A stretch of 40,243 bases of DNA from Bacteroidales bacterium (GTDB lineage: Bacteria > Bacteroidota > Bacteroidia > Bacteroidales > Muribaculaceae), in assembly GCA_019416425.1 (NCBI GenBank), contig DXXK01000104.1, forward strand, positions 1 through 40,243, read 5' to 3'. Shown piece by piece: positions 17,675 to 24,183 of the stretch. The notes under the pieces were generated by a model, which saw only the letters and a list, made by a program, of their open reading frames with translations, was not told the DNA's origin and made no database searches. Position 1 is the first letter of the stretch. Each line of letters opens with the position of its first letter. The position numbers and the translations under genes are program-made.

Positions 17675-19189
17675 ATGAAAACAACGATGAAAGCTAAAAT
17701 ATTCAATATACTTTGTTTAGTGGCCGCCATGTCGCTGCCCTCATGTCAGGACAAGGACTATGATATCGCCGACCCCATCCTGTCGCCTATAGACGCCGCC
17801 CAGATTGCAGGATCGCTGCAAGGTAATGATTATGTGTGGACATTCCCTGCGGATGACGCCACAAAGGTGAATGTCTCCGTCTATCAGGGCACGGCTCTGG
17901 TATCGAGCGAGACCGTTGAAGGAAATTCCTTCACCCATTCCATGATTGATACGAACATCGACTATACCTATGTGTTCCGCCGTACGGACGGCACCAACCA
18001 GTCGTCGGGAGTAGTGAAATATTACACACGTCCCGGTGCCTCGAAGATCACCGGTCTCGGCATGGCCCAGATTGAAAAGGCCAACGGTTACGACGCCAGG
18101 GTGACATGGGATGCTCCTCAGGATGCCCAGACCGTGGTGTTCTCGGCTACAGACGGCTCAAAGAAAATCAATGAGGAACTGCAAGCTTCCCGCACGGAAT
18201 ATATAATCGAGAATGTGACTTATGGCCAGGAATGGTCAGTGACGCTGACGGCCAAGAATGCCGAGGGGAACTCACTGCCGATAAGCACGTCGCTCAAAAT
18301 CGGAAAGACCGCTGTCGGTTTCCTGAGCGTTTATACTACTCCCGAGGAACTGATTTCCAAGGGCGATGACGATGAGGCATCGGCATGGCTGTGGTTGAAA
18401 TCGGAGTATCCCAATGCCGCATACATCTACTTCGGCGACATTGTCTCCGCACAGACACTTGATCCCTACCGCGTTATATTCTGGTTGCGTGACCTTGAAG
18501 GTGTCGGCGAGGAGGATATCTGGAACATGCCGGAAGTTGTCACAAAGGCTACTCCCGCTATCAGGGAGTGGTACACCGCTGGCGGCAACCTGCTGCTCTG
18601 GAGCCATGCAGTGACATTCATCGGCGACCTGGGACGTCTGGACAAGGATATGCTGAAAGGCAATGACCATGCCTTTGGCTTCGGCAACGGTGGCATGAAT
18701 CCCGATACCTGGGCCATGGCTGTCCAGCTGAATCCCGGCGGAAGCTTTACCAAGGATGCATCCTCCCATCCCATCTTCAAGGGACTGGAAGTGACCCAGA
18801 CTGACCGAACAAAACTGATCAAGTTCAAGGGTGCTGGCTGGACCGAGGACCACAACTGCATTTTCTTCAATATTCCTTCGGTTCTGACAGGCGCTGGCAA
18901 TCAGGATGAGGCATGCTACAATGACGCGGTGAATCAGTATGGCATCATTCCCTTGGGCACGTGGGATTCACAGATTGACTGGGTATCGCAGCTGAATGTA
19001 TGGGAGGCGCAGCAGGGCAATACACCCTTCAAGGGGACTGTCATTTGCATCGGCAACGGTGGCTGCGAGTTCTCCATGCGCAATCCTGACGGCACTCCTG
19101 ACATCTCCGCCCATCCCAAGAACAACGAGTTCCAGGACAACATCCTGACACTGGCCCGCAACTCCATCGAGTACCTCAAGACCCGCTGA
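17675..19189 (+). CDS. DUF4960 surface glycan-binding protein (levan-locus BT1761-like)
   Basis: The product has 504 residues with a lipoprotein signal whose Cys is residue 24 (VAAMSLPSC). Residues about 35-120 and 120-210 look like two immunoglobulin/fibronectin-type beta domains (GNDYVWTFPADDATKVNVSVYQ; DARVTWDAPQDAQTVVFSA). The C-terminal 290 residues match DUF4960 (AGGNLLLWSHAVTFIGDLGR, HPIFKGLEVTQTDRTKLIKF, GTVICIGNGGCEFSM). This is the third gene of the susCD operon, at the position held by the levan-binding BT1761. It should capture glycan at the cell surface. Met5 is an alternative start. An intrinsic terminator follows about 40 bases after the stop. Confidence 0.87.
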   Translation: MKTTMKAKIFNILCLVAAMSLPSCQDKDYDIADPILSPIDAAQIAGSLQGNDYVWTFPADDATKVNVSVYQGTALVSSETVEGNSFTHSMIDTNIDYTYVFRRTDGTNQSSGVVKYYTRPGASKITGLGMAQIEKANGYDARVTWDAPQDAQTVVFSATDGSKKINEELQASRTEYIIENVTYGQEWSVTLTAKNAEGNSLPISTSLKIGKTAVGFLSVYTTPEELISKGDDDEASAWLWLKSEYPNAAYIYFGDIVSAQTLDPYRVIFWLRDLEGVGEEDIWNMPEVVTKATPAIREWYTAGGNLLLWSHAVTFIGDLGRLDKDMLKGNDHAFGFGNGGMNPDTWAMAVQLNPGGSFTKDASSHPIFKGLEVTQTDRTKLIKFKGAGWTEDHNCIFFNIPSVLTGAGNQDEACYNDAVNQYGIIPLGTWDSQIDWVSQLNVWEAQQGNTPFKGTVICIGNGGCEFSMRNPDGTPDISAHPKNNEFQDNILTLARNSIEYLKTR

Positions 19190-19226
19190 TCAAAAGAGTC
19201 ATCCACAATCCCACAATAATCCGAAC

Positions 19227-19267
19227 AGCAACCGCGGTTCCCACAACCGCGGTTGCTATTTCTTTTT
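19227..19267 (+). terminator. 13-bp perfect stem terminator ending the susCD operon (hairpin family copy 1)
   Basis: AGCAACCGCGGTT (19227-19239) pairs exactly with 19245-19257 around the loop CCCAC, followed by a T-rich tail. The same core reappears at 21188-21218 and, in a longer palindrome, at 20950-21014. It also lies at the 3' end of the convergent ATPase gene. Confidence 0.8.
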
Positions 19268-19268
19268 G

Positions 19269-20597
19269 TTACATATTCGTTGCATCAGATAAAATGTCTT
19301 CAAGTAGGAACGGTATCACACCTATATACATTACGCCATCCTCGTCAGTCCAAGGTTTGCTGTTGCCATCAAGAACAACTATTTTTCGGAAGAAGTCGCC
19401 GGTGTTCTTTAAAGAGAATAATTCCTGAGCTTTCTTTTCCGGTGTATCTATATTTAATGCTGACTGGATATAAATCTTGTCATTCCCAATATTGACAACA
19501 AAATCAATTTCATATTGAGAAACTTTTCGTTTGCCGTCAATCACACGATCCAATTCAACAATACCCACATCCACCGAGTATCCTCGACGAACCAGCTCAT
19601 TGAATATCATATTTTCCATTAGATGTGAACGCTCCTGCTGCCGGAAATTCAGACGGGCATTCCTGAGTCCGAGATCCATTGCATAGTATTTCTGTAATGT
19701 GTCGAAGTATTTACGTCCTTTCACATTCCATCGCTGTGCGCTTTGGAAAAGATATGCATCCTCCACATATTCAAGATATTTCTTGATAGTATTATGTGAG
19801 GGGGATTTTCCAATGGTAGAACCGGCAGTATTTGCAAGCTTATTGGAATTGGTAAGAGACCCGACGGCGGAACAAAGCGCATCGACAAGCGGACTCTGTA
19901 TGCTGTCATCTTTGAGTTTATATCGTTCAACTATATCCTTGATATAGACATTGGTGAACAATCCCTGAAGATATTTGCGTTTCTCCTTTTCATCCGATTC
20001 GAGAACAGCCAACGGCATTCCGCCATACATCAGATATTCCTCAAAAGCATCGGCCTTTTCCATTTCCGAAACTGTCAGGAACTCCGAGAAAGATAAGGGA
20101 TATACTTTTATTTCCGAGCCACGGTCTCTGAAATTGGTAACAATGTCTTTCGACAGCATCTTTGAGTTTGACCCGGTTACATATACATCCAGATTAGGAC
20201 GCGCTGTAAGGTCATTTAGAATATCATAGAACGTAGTATATAGCATATCGCGATCCTCTACCGGGACCAAAGATTCGTCTATATCGTCATTCCTTATCCT
20301 ATAGGAGAGTTGAATTTCATCTATGAGCACATAAAATTTCCGACTTTGGTCCTTCGTGTGTTCAATGACATAGTCGTATAGGATATTCGGATTGCGGTAT
20401 TTTATATCTGCTTTCCGGTCAAGATCAAGCTCTATGAAATAATCCTCACCAACTCCTTCCTCAATCAGTCTGTTTTTGAAAAGCGTTGACAGCGGGAATG
20501 ATTTGCCGGAACGTCGGATTCCGGTAATAATCTTGACCTTGCCGTTCCATCTTTTGGCAAGGACCAGATCTACATAATTGGTTCTCTCTATTATCAT
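19269..20597 (-). CDS. AAA family ATPase with DUF4143 C-terminal domain
   Basis: The product has 442 residues from the ATG at 20597; a GTG at 20624 would add 9 residues that look like leader sequence. The Walker A region is GIRRSGKSF, the Walker B region is YVLIDEIQLS, and an arginine/sensor-like segment YVTGSNSKML follows, as in AAA_14. The C-terminal DUF4143 region carries a nuclease-like pattern (ENMIFNELVRRGYSVDVG, SQYEIDFVV) and FFRKIVVLDG. These proteins are common single-gene accessory elements in Bacteroidales. Their cellular role is unsettled; some authors suspect defence or DNA-linked functions. The gene is more AT-rich than the fructan genes, which suggests horizontal acquisition. 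It is convergent with the susCD operon. Confidence 0.85.
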   Translation of the reverse strand: MIIERTNYVDLVLAKRWNGKVKIITGIRRSGKSFPLSTLFKNRLIEEGVGEDYFIELDLDRKADIKYRNPNILYDYVIEHTKDQSRKFYVLIDEIQLSYRIRNDDIDESLVPVEDRDMLYTTFYDILNDLTARPNLDVYVTGSNSKMLSKDIVTNFRDRGSEIKVYPLSFSEFLTVSEMEKADAFEEYLMYGGMPLAVLESDEKEKRKYLQGLFTNVYIKDIVERYKLKDDSIQSPLVDALCSAVGSLTNSNKLANTAGSTIGKSPSHNTIKKYLEYVEDAYLFQSAQRWNVKGRKYFDTLQKYYAMDLGLRNARLNFRQQERSHLMENMIFNELVRRGYSVDVGIVELDRVIDGKRKVSQYEIDFVVNIGNDKIYIQSALNIDTPEKKAQELFSLKNTGDFFRKIVVLDGNSKPWTDEDGVMYIGVIPFLLEDILSDATNM

Positions 20598-20897
20598 GCT
20601 ATATGTTTCACGTTGACAAAACACCTGTGAATCACAGCCATTTTGTCAGCGCAAAGATTATACATATCCCTATATCCACCAAGTTTACTTTCAATTTTCG
20701 TTTAACTGGTTGTGCAGACAGTCGGAGGCGTAGAGAGCAGTTTTCTATGTATTGATGCCGAAGTCATGGACTTCAATCATTACCGTTCATTGGTTTAGAC
20801 GTACATATCCTGCAAGTCAAAGCCACAGAGTCGGATTTCAAAATCATGGAACTGAGGGACAGCGTTTTGTGGCGGTTACGTCCGGCATTTTCCGTAT

Positions 20898-20924
20898 CCA
20901 CCGGAGACTCTCTATCTCCGGTGG
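20898..20924. repeat. 10-bp perfect stem hairpin
   Basis: CCACCGGAGA (20898-20907) pairs exactly with 20915-20924, with a 7-nt loop. It lies 25 bases before the large palindrome. Confidence 0.6.
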
Positions 20925-20949
20925 TCTATCGAATAATTTAATATCCGGT

Positions 20950-21014
20950 AATGTAATTTCACAAATAACAACCACGGTTGTGACAACCGTGGTTGTTATT
21001 TGTGAAATTACATT
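20950..21014. repeat. 65-bp near-perfect palindrome (31-bp arms, 3-nt centre)
   Basis: Positions 20950-20980 are the exact reverse complement of 20984-21014, with TGA between them. The centre carries the ACCACGGTTG/CAACCGTGGT core shared with the hairpins at 19227 and 21188; the outer arms (AATGTAATTTCACAAATAAC) are unique to this copy. Confidence 0.9.
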
Positions 21015-21187
21015 TAACATTCCACTTCTCCAGATAAGTAAAAACAACTTCACTATAAATTCAACGGTAAAACCATCTTTCTACAGACATTCGATGGAAT
21101 TCTTCAACTTCAGATTTGATGAAAATACCGTCACGGAAATCTTACACGACGAGTGAAATCCATCATGTCATATTAGGACAAAAAGAA

Positions 21188-21225
21188 AGCAACCGTGGTT
21201 TCCACAACCCCGGTTGCTATTTTTA
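21188..21225 (+). terminator. Terminator-like hairpin, family copy 3
   Basis: AGCAACCGTGGTT (21188-21200) pairs with AACCCCGGTTGCT (21206-21218) with a single mismatch. The loop is TCCAC and a T-run follows at 21220-21224. Layout and loop nearly match the terminator at 19227, but no gene ends just upstream on the plus strand. Confidence 0.65.
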
Positions 21226-21380
21226 TTCATTAAGATCTATGACTCATTAAAATCCGCATGATACGTCTCGATTCTTTCAGTCTTGCTTTAACAAACTTAT
21301 ATTCAATATCTTTGTATATATTATTTCATTTTACGCAATATATTGCGTAATCATCCTTTGATGCTTTACAATTACTACCT

Positions 21381-21518
21381 TCAGAATACAATATCCTCTG
21401 CACGCGGCAACTCTGTCTTGCCTTCTATATGAGCCTTTACCTCGGCACAGGCCTCCCGTATGTCACGCTCAACTATAAGATCATCAACTCTAGATTCTCT
21501 TGCTGTTACAACTTTCAT
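21381..21518 (-). pseudogene. Probable antitoxin remnant with internal deletion (45 codons)
   Basis: A 45-residue frame starts with MKVVTARE, the usual opening of Bacteroidales Phd/YefM-type antitoxins, then jumps to an acidic C-terminal segment (ERDIREACAEVKAHIEGK, TELPRAEDIVF). The DNA-binding core expected between them is missing, about 30-50 residues, and the sequence reads ESRVDDLI at the junction. No toxin gene is adjacent. I read it as a decayed antitoxin gene. It could instead be a genuine small protein. Family recognition is from the N-terminal motif only. Confidence 0.45.
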
Positions 21519-21628
21519 AAAATACTTATTTTGAATATAAATATAATGTTTTGCCTCCATTCCGGCATCAACTTATAGATATTCTTCATTTCACCAACTC
21601 GAATCAATAGATAAAACGCAAAATATTT

Positions 21629-21659
21629 TTTGAATTGTTGCACTAATTTCATAATTTTG
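21629..21659 (+). promoter_or_regulatory. Consensus Bacteroidetes promoter (TTTG-N19-TAATTTTG)
   Basis: TTTG at 21629-21632 and TAATTTTG at 21652-21659 have consensus spacing. The predicted start is about 60 bases upstream of the ATG at 21729, which rules out the earlier in-frame ATG at 21630. Confidence 0.65.
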
Positions 21660-21728
21660 CATCTGGGAATCGTTTTAATAACAGTGGATGTCGTTCCCAT
21701 CTGGTGTTATCAATTAGAGGTGTATCGT

Positions 21729-22376
21729 ATGGATGTTTTAAAAGACTTTGTCATTCAGAATTATGGAATATCAGTGCTGATACTTTTAGCTCCGTTAGTA
21801 CTAGCTGTGTATGTTGGCTGGTGGCTTTCTAAATTTCGCAAAGACAGCGACAATCTACCATGCAAGGATCATCAGAAACTGATTGACAACCACGACCAAA
21901 AGATATCCGAAGATGCTTCGCTGCTTCATCGTATCGAGGGTGAATTGTCTGTACTGAAAGGATTCGGCAACAGCATCGACAACATGAACCGTACACTTCA
22001 GATGCTGGCTGCAGGCATGTCCTCAACATCAAGCCTTACACAAAGCCATAGCCCGATATCATTGACTGATAAAGGAAAGAAGATCGCAGAAGAATTGCAT
22101 CTCTCCGATATCATTAATTCCAACTGGAGTAAGATTTCCAGCATCATAAGTGGGGAAAGCAATCCTTATGACATTCAAATGGAATTCATAACCCAATTGA
22201 TTTCCAATTACGACAAATATATGGACAGTCAATCCATGGACATCATTAAGAATGATGCCTTTATGAGAGGCATTCCCTTTATTGATTACCTTCGGATGAT
22301 TGCCATAATGTCACGCGACAGATATTTCTCAGAACACTGCATTGACATTTCTGAAGTCGACAAGACCGCCCATTAA
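21729..22376 (+). CDS. Membrane-anchored coiled-coil protein of unknown function
   Basis: The product has 215 residues from the ATG at 21729, which has AGAGG 8 bases upstream. An N-terminal TM segment (SVLILLAPLVLAVYVGWWL, residues about 14-33) is followed by a basic anchor and a heptad-like helical stretch (HQKLIDNHDQKISEDASLLHR ... SVLKGFGNSIDNMNRTLQML). A C-terminal soluble domain begins with ISLTDKGKKIAEELHL, which looks like a winged-helix or HEPN-neighbour type segment, and ends in helices around IDYLRMIAIMSRDRYF. I do not recognise a named family. It is a single gene with its own consensus promoter in an accessory AT-rich patch. Accessory or defence-like roles are possible but unproven. 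Confidence 0.7.
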   Translation: MDVLKDFVIQNYGISVLILLAPLVLAVYVGWWLSKFRKDSDNLPCKDHQKLIDNHDQKISEDASLLHRIEGELSVLKGFGNSIDNMNRTLQMLAAGMSSTSSLTQSHSPISLTDKGKKIAEELHLSDIINSNWSKISSIISGESNPYDIQMEFITQLISNYDKYMDSQSMDIIKNDAFMRGIPFIDYLRMIAIMSRDRYFSEHCIDISEVDKTAH

Positions 22377-22473
22377 CCACTCCATAGAGGTTAAGGGATA
22401 TTCTGCAACTGTGTCATCCAGGAATGTAAGGCTTGACAGAATCTTATAATTATTAAAACTTTTTGCTGAAAAA

Positions 22474-22505
22474 TTTGGTTTATAACATAAACCTTATTAA
22501 CTTTG
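22474..22505 (+). promoter_or_regulatory. Consensus promoter TTTG-N20-TAACTTTG
   Basis: TTTG at 22474-22477 and TAACTTTG at 22498-22505 have consensus spacing. The predicted start is near 22512, directly before an intrinsic terminator. The first operator overlaps the -33 box and spacer. Confidence 0.7.
22477..22493. promoter_or_regulatory. Operator 1, palindrome GGTTTATAACATAAACC
   Basis: The 7-bp arms GGTTTAT/ATAAACC are separated by 3 bases. It overlaps the promoter spacer, so binding should repress. An almost identical copy lies 80 bases downstream. The likely ligand is the HTH_34 regulator at 23224. Confidence 0.7.
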
Positions 22506-22515
22506 CATCCGAATC

Positions 22516-22545
22516 AAGAGCGGAATCGCGCGACCGCTCTTTTTT
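22516..22545 (+). terminator. Intrinsic terminator inside the leader of the membrane protein/regulator operon
   Basis: AAGAGCGG (22516-22523) pairs exactly with CCGCTCTT (22534-22541), followed by TTTTTT. It begins only a few bases after the predicted start site, so transcripts from that promoter must pass it. It may instead simply insulate from the upstream gene. Confidence 0.7.
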
Positions 22546-22556
22546 CAGAAATAAAT

Positions 22557-22573
22557 GGTTTATAATATAAACC
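22557..22573. promoter_or_regulatory. Operator 2, palindrome GGTTTATAATATAAACC
   Basis: It is the same as operator 1 except for one central base. The centre-to-centre distance is 80 bases, and it lies between the leader terminator and the ATG at 22601. Confidence 0.7.
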
Positions 22574-22600
22574 AAATATCAACCCTTAAATTCCTAAGAA

Positions 22601-23227
22601 ATGGAAGAGAGAAAACTTACCGAGAAAGAGAGCCTCGAGGTCATCACCTCGATGATTGCCCGGACCAGACAGCGCTACGTGGGCGATGGCCATATCATGC
22701 TGATGTGGGGCTATCTCGTGGCGATAGTATCCATACTCGTATGGGTGATGCTCGTGGCAACGCGCCAACAGGTCTGGAACTGCCTGTGGTTCGCAATTCC
22801 CGTCATCGGCGGAATCGCCACTCCCATAATGGCTCGCAAACAGCAGACATGCAGCGGCGTAAAGACAGTTTACGACACCATAACATCACGGCTATGGACA
22901 ATTGCCGGATTATCGGAGTTTGCCGCAATAATCGTCTGCATCATCATTCAATGCATCACCGGCATAAGCTGCTGGACTGCGATGCTCGCATATTCCCTGA
23001 TCGCCATACCCATGGCAGAGATTGCACAGGGGCTGCTGATCAAGGAAAAGAGCCTTACCATCGGAGGCATGGCGGGACTCGGCGTAGGCATTGTGACCAC
23101 ATGCTGCATTGCGGGCAGCATACCGCTTGGAGTCAACTGGTACATGCCACTGTTTATCCTCGCGTTCATTGCGATGATGATAGTGCCCGGTCATATCCTA
23201 AACCATAAAGCCGCCCTGGAAAAATGA
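22601..23227 (+). CDS. Polytopic membrane protein paired with HTH_34 regulator
   Basis: The product has 208 residues. A hydrophilic N-terminus (KLTEKESLEVITSMIARTR) is followed by about six TM segments (MLMWGYLVAIVSILVWVML; LWFAIPVIGGIATPIMA; LSEFAAIIVCIIIQCI; AMLAYSLIAIPMAEIA; GMAGLGVGIVTTCCIAG; FILAFIAMMIVPGHIL). I do not recognise an enzymatic motif. Its stop overlaps the start of the regulator gene by four bases (ATGA), so the two are translationally coupled. This gene pair, a membrane protein plus a winged-helix regulator, recurs in Bacteroidetes as far as I know, with unknown function. Expression is probably controlled by the two palindromic operators in its leader. Confidence 0.8.
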   Translation: MEERKLTEKESLEVITSMIARTRQRYVGDGHIMLMWGYLVAIVSILVWVMLVATRQQVWNCLWFAIPVIGGIATPIMARKQQTCSGVKTVYDTITSRLWTIAGLSEFAAIIVCIIIQCITGISCWTAMLAYSLIAIPMAEIAQGLLIKEKSLTIGGMAGLGVGIVTTCCIAGSIPLGVNWYMPLFILAFIAMMIVPGHILNHKAALEK

Positions 23228-23505
23228 GAGAACTCAATCCGCTTCTGCATTCGCAACTCCGTCTTGCCGTAATGTCGATTCTGATGAATGTGGAGGAAGC
23301 CGATTTTGTTTACCTCAAAGAGAAAACCGAATCGACCCCAGGAAACCTAAGCGTTCAGCTTGACAAGCTGTCGACCGCCGGATACATTTCCATCGAGAAA
23401 GGGATGTCGGGCAAACGTCCCCGTACCATTTGCTCCATCACTCCCGAAGGGCAGAAAGCATTTGAGGAATACGTCGAGGCACTGAAATCATACCTCAACC
23501 TTTAG
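23224..23505 (+). CDS. Winged-helix transcriptional regulator (HTH_34 family)
   Basis: The product has 93 residues and matches the winged-helix DNA-binding family HTH_34 (MarR/ArsR-like). LHSQLRLAVMSILMNVEEADF is followed by the recognition region KEKTESTPGNLSVQLDKLSTAG, the wing KGMSGKRPRTICSITPEGQ and a dimerisation helix (KAFEEYVEALKSYL). It overlaps the membrane protein stop by four bases. The paired GGTTTAT/ATAAACC palindromes upstream of the operon are the natural candidates for its binding sites, giving autoregulation. The signal it responds to is unknown. Confidence 0.88.
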   Translation: MRELNPLLHSQLRLAVMSILMNVEEADFVYLKEKTESTPGNLSVQLDKLSTAGYISIEKGMSGKRPRTICSITPEGQKAFEEYVEALKSYLNL

Positions 23506-23527
23506 GCCGGGCATGTTGCCGTCACGG

Positions 23528-24145
23528 TTATTTCACAGGGTCGTTGGTGATGACCACAGCCATGCCGGGGTAGACGGACTTGACCAGCAGGGCCACGTCC
23601 TCGTTCTTCAGACGGATGCAGCCCTCGGAGGCACGCGTGCCGATGGACGCCGGGTCGTGCGTGCCGTGGATACCGATGCCATGGTGGCCCGGCGTAACCA
23701 GACGGATGAAATAGGGACCGTAGGCACCCTTGATCACACCCTTGCCGTCATTGAAATCGTGTGTCCATGCCGACGCATCCTGGATGCGCTCGACATGGAA
23801 CACACCTTCCGGTGTCTTCATGTCGCCCACCTTCTGCTTGTCGCCGATACCCTTGCCGCACGCCATGCCGAATGTATGCTTGGCCTTACCCTTGTAATCG
23901 TACAGGGTCAGCGTCATCTTCTTCTTGTCGATCACGATGAATCCGGCGTCACGGTCAGCCTCCTTCACGTCGGCACTGACAGTCCGGCCTCCGGCCATAC
24001 TGTCGACCGACTGCTCCTGCGGTGCCTCGGCACCGTCACGGCCTAACTGGCCACGGTACCAACGGTAACTTCCGTATATTCCTATGTACGGCAGTATCAC
24101 CACCGCAAACGCCACTATCGTAAGAACTAATTTTCTTCTGTTCAT
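23528..24145 (-). CDS. L,D-transpeptidase (YkuD family), membrane anchored
   Basis: The product has 205 residues. An N-terminal TM anchor (LVLTIVAFAVVILPYIGIYG) is followed by a 40-residue linker and the YkuD catalytic domain (FIVIDKKKMTLTLYDYKGK to the end). The signature IHGTHDP...ASEGCIRL carries His160 and the catalytic Cys176. Such enzymes make 3-3 cross-links in peptidoglycan or attach proteins to it, or act on anhydromuro-peptides. It is the last gene of a three-gene minus-strand operon, 38 bases after the kinase-like gene, and convergent with the HTH_34 pair. The periplasmic location follows from the anchor. The precise reaction is not determined. Confidence 0.9.
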   Translation of the reverse strand: MNRRKLVLTIVAFAVVILPYIGIYGSYRWYRGQLGRDGAEAPQEQSVDSMAGGRTVSADVKEADRDAGFIVIDKKKMTLTLYDYKGKAKHTFGMACGKGIGDKQKVGDMKTPEGVFHVERIQDASAWTHDFNDGKGVIKGAYGPYFIRLVTPGHHGIGIHGTHDPASIGTRASEGCIRLKNEDVALLVKSVYPGMAVVITNDPVK

Positions 24146-24183
24146 TTTCTTAAACTAAACCTCAAATCCGTGAGCATCACGGT

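Larger units (their letters stand above)
20625..21380. other. Non-coding stretch of about 750 bases with clustered hairpins
   Basis: I see no convincing gene. A 134-codon plus-strand frame (20752-21156) crosses the large palindrome and has no recognisable domain. The stretch holds three inverted repeats (20898-20924, 20950-21014, 21188-21218). Confidence 0.5.

Noticed and set aside
20752..21156. 134-codon plus-strand open frame
   Set aside because: It runs through the 65-bp palindrome, has no domain and no ribosome-binding site.
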